From NCBI RefSeq assembly GCF_963583255.1, contig NC_084816.1:5927100-5991099 (forward strand): a stretch of 64,000 nucleotides of DNA, given 5' to 3'. Position 1 is the first letter of the stretch, and every line of letters starts with the position of its first letter. Below are positions 39,656-48,564 of the stretch, one piece after another. This DNA comes from Pyrus communis. Taxonomy: Eukaryota; Streptophyta; Magnoliopsida; Rosales; Rosaceae. The position numbers and the translations under genes are program-made. A model generated the notes under the pieces. It was not told where the DNA came from and ran no database searches. It saw only the letters and a list, made by a program, of their open reading frames with translations.

Positions 39656-39820
39656 TGCACAGCGCATTGTTTGTTTGTTTGTTTTTTTTTTCCCTAACCT
39701 AAGCTTTGGTGCCAAGAAGAGAATGCTTTGAATGATATGTTTATTCTTCTCAGGAAGAGATATAATATACAATCCTAAGCCTAATTAAATTGGGAAGAAT
39801 AATTACAGGAGATTACAAAA

Positions 39821-41079
39821 AAAAAAAAAAAAAGAGAAAGAATGCAGTGCTAGAGTTCATAAAGTTGAGGTGTGCTTAAATTTGATATTTAGAACTGGAA
39901 TGGCTTATGGTTTGAACCAAAAAAAAAAAAAAAAGAAAGAATTGGAATGGCTTGTTAAATGCTGAATCCGCAACAGATCGTCTAAAGAATATCAAATGAT
40001 GTTGCATCTTAACTTCATTCCAATACGTTTCTTGGATAGAAATTTTCATATACTGCTTATGAAGTCTTAGCGTTTTTGTTACCATAGTAGATGTAGAAGT
40101 TTGCAATGTAAATAATGACCAATTATGTTCATTGCCACACTTTCTGTTTTGCGTTCTTTCAGGACTTGATAGATGTGTTCTCAAGCTTTTAAAAGGTGTA
40201 CTAGACACTAGTCGGGCGGCGGGCAGTGACCTAACACCTAGACGATTTTTTTAAATTTTAATTATATTTAATATATAACATATAAATAAATGTCTAATTA
40301 TTCTTAAAAAATACATAATTATATTGGAATACACAAATTACAAAATAGAATGACATAGATTACAAAGTATTAGAACATATTGAAAACATGAGGAACTGCA
40401 TATAATGAATGTTCATCCAAGTATTTAACAAGTCTCTTACCATTTATTGAAAAAATAAAATATAAAATGAAATTATCTATTTCCTATCTAAGTAAGAGTC
40501 GCGACCTAGATGGGGGTCAAGGCCAGCTAGTCGAGCTAGAGGGGTGCCTTGGGGGGCTAGACCGGTGCCTAGGCATGTCTAGGCGCCTTTTCCTAATTTC
40601 AAACGCATAGGTATTATTCGGAGCAGTGGTCAGTCGTCTAGTGCCTAGGTGGCGCTATGCGGGGACTTTTAGAATAGTGTACTCTGGCAGATATGAGGGT
40701 CATTAACAGTTCTGACATCCATTTCCGATAATATAGGAAGCTTTATCTTTATTAGTTTTTATTAATATCTATCATACCTAGGATGACAAAATTCTGTACT
40801 TTCGCTGCACTTTTATCTACTCTGACATTACATGCATTGTCATAAGGGTATCACCAACACTGCGCACTCGTGGTTAAATTTAATTTCAGACTTCAATTTA
40901 TTCGTACTTTTACACTTCACTACATGTTATGGTTTCGTCAACTTCCTAATGTCAACCAACATACCTAGATTTTCATTGTCCTCGTGGATATCGGGATCAG
41001 AGTGTTTCAGTTTGTATTACTACTTGTTGTACTTGGTGATTTGTGCAATATTCACATTGATTAAAGTCTAGTTCGTGCC
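39821..41079. other. Spacer with possible non-autonomous DNA transposon
   Basis: Apart from the small kinase C-terminal relic (39958-40030), the segment about 40190-40680 is flanked by CTAGGC/GCCTAG-rich ends (ctagacactagtcgggcggc on the left; cctaggcatgtctaggcgcc and gtctagtgcctaggtggcgc on the right) around an A/T-rich core. This resembles hAT-like non-autonomous elements of plants, but I could not fix its termini or a target duplication. No gene. Confidence 0.4.
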
Positions 41080-42325
41080 ACGAATTTGTTGAATATTCAC
41101 ATTGACAGATTCCAAATTTTTGAAAGATTCATAACCTCAAGACCCTCAACATTCAACAAAATTCTTGGAAGTGGTAAAGATGGTGATTTGAGTTTCCTAT
41201 CAGACTTGACCAGTACCAGTTTAAGGTGTTTTCCAAAATCAAAGTGCAATTTCAATTGTTGACAACACTAGATTCTGCGAGGGAATTCCTAATCTCAAGC
41301 TGCCCAATTCCAAGTCTATAGAGGTCCAATAAAAGAAGATTAACTCATAGCCCTTCTCTTTCTTTCTTTCTTTCCAAATTTTTTTAATAGGATGATAATG
41401 GTTTAGGCTAGTCGAGTTTCACATAAGGCTTGGTCATTAGTCTGCCAAAGTAGTCTTACTCTCCAAACCAGCACAAGACGGTCATAAAGAACCAAGACCC
41501 TATGATTTAGTCATCAACTACAAAGTAAGTTACTTCCTTCTTGCTCAGAGCAATTAGATTAGTTCATAGCTTGAAATTAATAATCCCTTTTAGTATCCGG
41601 GTACTTCCTCTATTTTGCAAGTGGCATAGCTACTTTCTCAAAAGCCACTGATGGGTTTTCTTCAGTTAATTTGATTGGTGTTGGCAGTTTCGAGTTTGTG
41701 TACAAATGGGTTCTTTATACTGACAATAGAGATCGGCTTGTACTTGTAGCTGTGAAGGTGTTTAACACGTTATGCCACGGAGCGCCGAAGAGTTACATAG
41801 CCGAATGTGAGGCTTTGAGAAATATCAAGCATATCAAAATCTTGTCAAGGTCATATCTGCATGTTCAAGTGTTGATTTTCGAGGTGATGATTTAAAGGCT
41901 CTAGTTTATGAGTTCATGCAAAAAAGAAGCTGGTTGCATCCACCTCCTGTAATGAAAGAGGTAAGATATTGCCATTGGTTGCATCCACCCAAGAATTAAA
42001 TGTTCTTCAAAGGCTAGAGATTGCTATTGATATTGTTATTGTGCACTGGATTATTTCCTCAATCATAGCGAAACGAAAAGGTTGATCATTTGATTATTTG
42101 TGACCGAAAGATCATAGGTTCGAGTCGTGAAAATAGCATTTTTTCAAAAAGCAAGGGGAGTTTGCATATGATGGACATTCGCGTCCCTCCCCCCAACCCT
42201 GACCCTTACAAATCGGGGAGCCTTGTTAGTTTGGAATCGCCCTTTTTATAGCGAAACACTGATTGTGATCTCAAGCCAAGCAATGTTCTTCTAAACACCG
42301 AGTTGACTGGACATGTTTATTGAAA
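41080..42325 (+). pseudogene. Receptor-kinase remnant with internal deletion and SINE insertion
   Basis: Three worn blocks related to the kinase at 27014-30189. An LRR piece (about 41130-41330) jumps from a repeat in the first half of the ectodomain straight to the juxtamembrane cap (SAISIVDNTRFCEGIPNLKL), so most LRRs were deleted. A kinase N-lobe (about 41630-41900) reads LVAVKVFNTLCHGAPKSYIA and ECEALRNIKH, with SFEFVYKW in place of the glycine loop. A C-lobe piece (about 41995-42325), with DLKPSNVLLNTELTGHV, is cut by a SINE at 42075-42247. Stops and frameshifts are frequent; not functional. Confidence 0.8.
42075..42247 (+). mobile_element. tRNA-derived SINE in a kinase relic
   Basis: A 173-bp insert flanked by a perfect 10-bp direct repeat, ATAGCGAAAC at 42065-42074 and 42248-42257. 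It contains box B GGTTCGAGTC and the tail ATCGCCCTTTTTAT. The sequence tgaccgaaagatcataggtt, a caaagc(a)ggg-like middle and the GCCCTTTTT end resemble the Au-type SINE family of flowering plants. The insertion interrupts the codons leading to the kinase HCDLKPSN motif. Confidence 0.85.
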
Positions 42326-42985
42326 GTAGACTAATCTCAGACTTATTTATATGAACTCCTCCATAAAGTGTTACCGAGCCATATTATTAGAAATAACGAA
42401 AGCATCTCTAAATACTCAAAATTTCATATCCGAAACGAGTTTTAAGGGGATGGGGTTCAAGTTCGTTGGTATGGTTACTGACGGCCATTTTAAAGCCCAT
42501 GGGCTATCACAAATCAAGGTTTTCTAGCATTGTTTATTCTCCCATGTGTATTCTGAATTCTGGTCGAATGGTTTACGAGTTGTTCTACCAATCTTGACGA
42601 ATGGAAGAGTCCTAATAAACCCGCAAAAAATGAAAAATCTTAGCCGTTCATTAATTTATCTTAATTCAGATTTGTTACAATTGATAATGATTTGTTTTTG
42701 GACAAACAATCGGTATACTAACAAATATGTTTTTACAACAAAGGTACCATGTGTTAATAATCTTTCAACTTACTGCTCTATCTTTACCGCACACCAATTA
42801 ATGTCGTCTACTTATTATTAGTACTTAATGAATTTCATCATAAATTGTTACCCAAAATATTAATTATGAAAGTAAATAAACTTGATTAATTTATAAATTT
42901 ATCGAGACCCAGTTGGTATGGTTAGGAGATGAATCAATTTTGTTCATTATTTTCCTGCCTTCAGAATGAACCAAGGGACTAGCTG
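42326..42985. other. Spacer, no feature recognised
   Basis: A/T-rich sequence with only short chance frames. I see no gene or clear repeat here. Confidence 0.5.
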
Positions 42986-43163
42986 TTTTTTTTTTTAGTA
43001 CATTGATATTTTTATACTTGGAGGAGGGAGAGTTCAGCTAAGCCACACAATGGGCAGCCTAATTTGGTATCGAATTTGTCATCCACCAGATTTGAACCCA
43101 AGACCTCTCCCTTCTAAGCGAAGATGGGTAGAACAATACCGTAGTACTGAGTGGCCAGCTATC
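42986..43163 (-). mobile_element. tRNA-derived SINE, minus strand
   Basis: Read on the minus strand: a box A-like start (ccactcagtactacggtatt), box B gggttcaaatctgg, a body ending in tccaagtataaaaatatcaa, then an A-run. The sequence agctgtt occurs at both edges (about 42981 and 43164), a possible short target duplication. The 5' part resembles that of the SINE at 46765. Confidence 0.65.
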
Positions 43164-44107
43164 AGCTGTTAAGTTGCAAAGGATACGGTGGTATAATTTG
43201 GTCCATGAATTGCCTTGTGCAATTTGCATGCATGCGGTAGGTGACTCCCAAATAATTCTTATCAACAAGTAAATTAAACACTATTAATTACTAAAACTCT
43301 TTAATTATTACCTCTCTATTTTGCTTTTGGAAATAGGATTCTTGACCCTTTTGTGTACAATAATTTAAGGGGCAGTTAAGTTAGTTGCTGTGGTGGTTGG
43401 TCATTAGGGTTTTGGCCGTTTTGCAGAAGAAAAAGAAAGGAATGACCATTTGATATTTGGACAGACATCGTGATGGTGCTAGCTGCACCTGCATGTTGGT
43501 ATTTTAAAAGAAAATAAAAGAGTGAGAAAAGGGTACGTAAATTGCTCTCTTTGGACATTATGATGCCAATTTGCTTGGTTGAGAAACTTGTGGCTTTTCT
43601 AATGGGGATTGCGTAAAGGTGCAAACAATTCGTTTTGTTTAGTATAAGCATAAAGAGTGATTGTGCAAAATATATTTCATATTTGGGAAAATTATGGTCC
43701 CTACGTCCAACCAAATAATAAGGTTTTTGACGATCCAAGGCATGCGAACTTGAGCTTTATAATGTTCATGATTTTGCTTGGATCAAAGTTAGTTTGGTTG
43801 GTGAGGACAATGTGTTTGCTTTTTGCATTCAAATTTAGATTCTTCTTCCGTAAATTAATTTAATATCGCTTTATCAAAGCTAAAAATAACTTAGTTTTAC
43901 TGGAATTTTGCTTAAATATGCATGTTTTCCAAGATTAAATGGAAACCTCCTAAACATACGTAGTATTATTGAATTCTAACCACCACAACCACCCTCATAA
44001 AATTAGGGCAAAAGGCCAATTGAGAGAGCTCCTTTAAATCATTTTGTACCCCTGCATATTATTGCGATTCAATGAAACTTCCCTTTTAAATGAATTGCAC
44101 AAAATAG
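43164..44107. other. Spacer, no gene recognised
   Basis: No supportable coding sequence or RNA gene. A/T-rich with unremarkable composition. Confidence 0.5.
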
Positions 44108-44382
44108 GCTTTTTAGCAAAAATGATCTTTGAGATTGTTATAACTTCTTACTTTGGTCCCTGAGATTTTCGTAACTCTTCATTTTGGTCCCTGAAATTTA
44201 ACAAAAATACTATCAATTTAATGGAGATTATTACGGAAGAATCAAAATGATTGACGGTGGACAATCTCAGGGACCACTTGTAATGATTCTCAATCTTAGG
44301 AACAAAAGTGAAGAGTTATGCAAATCTCATGAACTAAAGTGAAGATTGATGCAAATCTCAGAGACTATTTTGATTAAAAGCT
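44108..44382. mobile_element. Short relative of the foldback Mutator-type element
   Basis: Starts GCTTTTTAGCAAAAATGATC and ends GACTATTTTGATTAAAAGCT, matching the termini of the element at 13400-14313. The internal parts tttggtccctgagatttt and caatctcagggaccac are also shared. Direct repeats cacaaaatag (44098-44107) and caccaaatag (44383-44392) differ at one base and fit a 9-10 bp target duplication. This copy is 275 bp long and lacks the long central hairpin arms. Confidence 0.8.
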
Positions 44383-46764
44383 CACCAAATAGGGTAGCTT
44401 TTCTATTGTGAATGCAGCTATCCCCAAAAATAGTGCTCCACCTTAAGTACAACTACAACCAAAGCTTTTATGAGGGGTTGCTCTAAAATTGAAACCTCAA
44501 TCTTAAATACGGTTGCCCCATGAATTAATTAAAAACTGTTTGACAATAGTGTTTTTTACTTCAACGAGATTCGTAGAAAGAAAAGAAAAAACTGGTTCCC
44601 CAAAACTGGCTAACAATATAACGTTACTTTACTATTAAACATTTATACACAAACTTAAATTGACGAAATTTGTACATATACATACTGGCCATTGATCAAA
44701 TGAGCTGTACAAACAGTAAAGTTCGAACTCAGGACACTATACAACTTCTTCACAATTGATTTAGGCGTATACACCCCATTGTTGAAAATTCTATTATGTT
44801 CATCAATTTTTTTGACTAAGATCCTTGACCAAACATCTAAACGCCAAAAACTCGTTGAATAAGTATACTGAAAGATACTAGAAAATCACCCATCGCACCA
44901 AATCTATTTCCTCTCACTTTCGACATATCATGTTGATTTCTACAAAAAGCAGCCCTGCTTCCCTGCTTCACTGGAAGCCTTGTCCTCCTCCTCTCCCTCC
45001 AGTCAAACTGCCTTACAGTCCCATGTCCCTCACCACCACCACCCACCCCCCACAAATCTCCACCACCGCCTCCCCCCCCCCCCCCCCCCCCCCCCCCAAA
45101 TCCCCGGTCCACTCATTCCCAAGTGCAAGACTTTGTTCCAGAAATTATTCAGTTATTCTATTAAGCTTTTGCAACCCTTCTGCTGCTTTACTGCATCGAT
45201 GAGAACCTTCATGTCAGTACACATGCAAATCAACCCTACACATGATCTAAACAAATAATAATAATTAAATAAATGAATAAATCCGAAGAAAATTGGGTTG
45301 TAGATAACGAGTATGCATGACGTTGCAAATTATTTTCTTCATTTATTTTTCGGGGTCACACTCATGGGTCACATAAGCCTCAAATTTTGACAAACAAGAT
45401 GTCGTATGAAGGATCTGTTTAGATTAAGATCATATGGAGGAAGATGGCAGATACGGATAGGAGATGTATATGTGTGCAATCACTAAATATTTTGTAGGGA
45501 CATATTTCAGTTGTTCCTTTTGCCAAGTTTCTTCCCTGATCTACTTTCTCCTCCTACCCACATGGATATATGGGTATATATATTTATCTTTCTTTAATTA
45601 TCCCACATGGAGTGCTAGTACTCCATTAATCTGGAAGATGTGGTTATCGTACTTGAATTCTCACCCATCTTTTAATGTGACATTGCAAGTGATAGTGTCC
45701 CTTTGAAGCTCCTTTCAAACCAAGTCGAAGATATCCAATAAGGAATTGAACCACATCCCATTCCCATTTGGTTATCACAATTTCGATTTCTAGGTGAGAA
45801 AATGTTATGTATATTAGGAATCTCATTCTACTGTAGCAATAACAGAATAAGTTATCACTATTTATCTCTTATGTATTTTATATACTGATTGTATATTACT
45901 TGTTTAAAGTTTTCAGGCCCGTAATTTGGATTAACACCTAGATATTATATGACCGGTGTATAAGTGAAAGGAGTTAAATTGAGTTTATCTTTTAATATGA
46001 GAAGAAATAACTAATAGACTAGGAGCTAGTTAGTGTAGGAAAAAAGTTAACAACCTATTGACTTCAAGAGTGTCATGTTCTTTTTTTGAGCTCAAACGGA
46101 AAAAGTTTCATCTACGGTAATAATTTCGCTTATGATGAAAATTATTTATAATAACCGCATTAGGCTACGTTTTGTATGTATTATATAAAATTTGCGCAAC
46201 ATTCACTTACACAACTGAATTTTAAATAAAATGTGATCGATAAATATGCTACATGTTCGTTTATCCACAACTACGACATTCAACCTTTTGCATGCCTTCA
46301 TGAGTTAGAGACCACCAACCAAATATCATATATGAGGTCAACATTCTTGATGTACTCCGCCTACATATTGTAGGCCATGCAATTGCATTTTGTCTCAACA
46401 AATTGCAGTTTACAAGTATGACTGGATTCTTCACTTCCAATTAATCCCACAATCAAGGCTAAATTGGAGTCGCGATCGGAATTGTCCATATCACCAAGCC
46501 ATATTCTCCCATAATTGTCTACAAACCATGAGGGACAACATCATTAGCTTGGAATTGTGTTGGAACGAGGAGAGAACAACTGAATGCATGACATAGATAC
46601 GCCGTCATATGACATTTCTTATCAATGAAATAACAAATAAGGATGCATGGATAAAAACTTACACTTCTTTTTATTTCATTGGCATGAGACGTCACCATAA
46701 CAGTATACCCGTGTCATGTAAGTCATTATCTGAAATGAGAGCCTTCCAATATTCAAGATTTAAT
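44383..46764. other. Spacer with poly-C tract
   Basis: No gene recognised. Contains a 26-base run of C at 45072-45097 set in a C/A-rich stretch (about 44980-45115). Frames across it encode only Pro- or Gly-rich low complexity and are not genes. Confidence 0.5.
45072..45097. repeat. Poly-C homopolymer (26 bases)
   Basis: Uninterrupted run of C within a C-rich, CCACC-type stretch. Such runs are length-unstable and error-prone in sequencing; they may also form four-stranded structures. Confidence 0.9.
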
Positions 46765-47067
46765 GCCACTTAGTACTATGGTCTAGTGGTATTTCTCTTA
46801 ACTTGTAAGTGAGAGGTCTTAGATTCAATTTAGGTTCAATTCTCGCCAAAGGAAAATTTGAATCACATTATTGTTAGCCTATTGTGAGGCTAAGCCCACC
46901 CCCTCCCTTTGGTGTGGATAATATGGTATTCTTTTTAACTTGTAAGTGAGAGGTTTTAGGTTCAATTCTCGCCAAAGGAAAATTTGAACCACATTATTGT
47001 TAGCTTATTGTGAGGCTATGCCCACCCCTTCCCTTTGGTGTAGATAATATCGTTTGTTAAAAAAAAA
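46765..47067 (+). mobile_element. Dimeric tRNA-derived SINE
   Basis: Flanked by ATTCAAGATTTAAT (46751-46764) and ATTCAAAATTTAAT (47068-47081), a 14-bp target duplication with one change. Unit 1 has box A TGGTCTAGTGG and box B GGTTCAATTC, then gccaaaggaaaatttgaatc, then a 3' end ggtgtggataatatggt. Unit 2 (from about 46925) starts partway into the head (ggtattctttttaacttgta), repeats box B and the body, and ends gtagataatatcgtttgtt plus an A-run. The two units are head to tail inside one target duplication, so they were inserted together. Confidence 0.88.
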
Positions 47068-47323
47068 ATTCAAAATTTAATATCTACCAATGAATTAACG
47101 TTAATTGCATAATTGATTGCGAGTTTTATGACATATTCAGAAGCCAACCATAGGTTGTATGTAGTCCTTAATAGAGAATCGAAATTGGATACCAAACGGA
47201 TTCTATAATATTGAGTTGCATCATTCACTTAAAAGGGATAGTTAGTTTCAGATTTGGAATTGAAGTCATGTAATTTTCGGAAGATTTCTATTAAGGACAA
47301 TTTGCTATATCATGAAACGAGAT

Positions 47324-47474
47324 ATTTTTATTTATTTTAGATTTACTATTATTAAGAGAGAGAGAGAGAGAGAGAGAGTTCGAAACTATTATAATCATAG
47401 GAGATGAGAGTTTCAAACCCGGGATGCATGAGTACAAGTCCAACACCCTGTCCACTAGAATACTGAACCACATA
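47324..47474 (-). mobile_element. tRNA-derived SINE with GA tract, minus strand
   Basis: A perfect 13-bp direct repeat CATGAAACGAGAT (47311-47323 and 47475-47487) flanks a 151-bp insert. On the minus strand it carries a box A-like ttctagtggacaggg, box B gggtttgaaactc and then a (CT)n run followed by an A/T-rich tail. This fits a tRNA-derived SINE whose 3' region acquired a microsatellite. Confidence 0.82.
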
Positions 47475-47630
47475 CATGAAACGAGATTTGATGATTTGGT
47501 CACAAGATAAAAAAACGTATTGTAGACATCGAAATTTCAATATGGAATGGCAAATTGACCATTAATTAATTAGAGCATGGTAAGTACATGAATATTATTT
47601 TGGAAGGGCATAACTGATTCTTCTTAATGG

Positions 47631-47859
47631 ACAAGGATACTCTCTGAATCTTCTTTGTGAGGATTTTGGAGACCACTTCATCATTTATGTTCATTGTATA
47701 TCGTGCGGTTAGTTTTCGTTAGATACTATTTGTGTTCAATTTTAAATTTAAAAAAAAAAAACTCGAAATGATTTCTAAGCGTATAATAACAGATGAATGA
47801 ACACGATGAAGTGATCTCTGGGATCCTCACAAAGAGAATCCGAATAGGATCCTATTCCC
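47631..47859. mobile_element. MITE related to the one inside the copia element
   Basis: Inverted termini AGGATACTCTCTGAATCTTC and, as complement of the right end, AGGATCCTATTCGGATTCTC, each followed by TTTGTGAGGAT. The middle holds gtatatcgtgcggttagttt, closely matching the MITE at 39030-39248. Flanking ttcttaatgg (47621-47630) and ttcttaattg (47860-47869) differ at one base, a candidate target duplication. Confidence 0.75.
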
Positions 47860-48192
47860 TTCTTAATTGAAATCGAAAACTTACTACAAGTCTACAAGGC
47901 CTCATCTGCCATTGTTGAAACTACAAGACCCTATGTTAAATAAATGTGAAACTGGAAGGACTACAATTTAATTTGGCCTTTTTTCCTTTTCTCATTTCTG
48001 AATTTAGAGGTTAATCATTTTTTATGTATCAAGTGACATTAGTGAAACTTAAAAAAAAAACACTTAAAACAAATAGAAATGATTTCATAACAATTAAATG
48101 TTACGAGTAGCTTCATTCTGTGATTACATTAGATTTTAACTAAGGAGTCGTCGGATAATTATTTTGTTTTTATTATTTACGAAACTAAAATG

Positions 48193-48564
48193 CTGTTTGG
48201 TAATTACTTTCAGTTTTTGAAAGAAAAAAAAATCCAAATTGTAAACTATTTTCTTGAGTTTTCAAGATTTGGCCTTGAGTTTTCACTTTTTATTTTTATT
48301 TTATTTATTTTTTAAATTGAAAGTAGTTATGAAACAAGATTATATTTTTTAATGTGTGGTGCATGCTACACACCTATGTTATGTCTCACACACTCCTTCT
48401 AAGTTTCGACTGTTTGATCGAATGAATTGATAAATATCAATGGACAAAAATTAACAAGGGTGTGTGAGAGGTAAAAAAAATGTGAATAGCAACCCCTTTG
48501 AATTTAAAAAAAAAAAGAAAAAGAAAGAAAAGTAAAAGTTGAAAATGAAGTAATTATCAAACAG
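48193..48564. mobile_element. Nested MITEs
   Basis: Outer element: CTGTTTGGTAATTACTTTCA at the left and its near complement AAGTAATTATCAAACAG at the right, with T-rich and A-rich inner arms. An inner element (about 48355-48505) has the inverted ends gtgcatgctacacacct...gtctcacacactcc and gggtgtgtgagagg...gaatagca. The inner one splits the outer, so it arrived later. Superfamilies not certain. Confidence 0.65.

Larger units (their letters stand above)
35111..39820 (-). mobile_element. Degenerate Ty1/copia retrotransposon
   Basis: Minus-strand polyprotein remnants in copia order (protease, integrase, reverse transcriptase, RNase H). Near 38870 a relic of the gag zinc-knuckle region (LLGYPSWW). 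Protease-like stretch WIIDSSANEHMT (38400-38770). Integrase with HRLGHA...CGVCEMVKSH and a DYGGEY box (37731-38246). Reverse transcriptase WKWVYxVKYKADGT-type start and YVDDMVVTG box (36164-36937). RNase H with IYADWADSSNDRRSTS and CDNKAA (35299-35787). Stops and frameshifts separate them and most of gag is missing. The 3' LTR is about 35111-35292, preceded on the minus strand by the purine tract TTGAGGGGAA. A truncated 5' LTR remnant lies at about 39714-39820. Confidence 0.88.
34400..40030 (+). pseudogene. Receptor-kinase remnant split by a copia element
   Basis: The left part (about 34420-35030) carries kinase pieces: QYVAVKVIDLFRRGAS, then GNDFKALVYEFTDDGSLKEW, LNLLQRLEISIGVAC, VPCDLKPNNVLLNNELIGHV and an aspartate-loop region that has lost DFG. 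It has stops and frame changes, ending at a probable donor near 35030. The right part (about 39958-40030) matches only the very C-terminal end of the sister gene (ESxxxRLKNI...DVAS...LHS). Between the two lies the degenerate copia element at about 35111-39820, apparently inserted in or near the last intron. Most of the second exon is gone. Confidence 0.75.

Noticed and set aside
44837..45258. Gly-rich and Pro-rich open frames
   Set aside because: Created by the poly-C tract and its C/A-rich surroundings.
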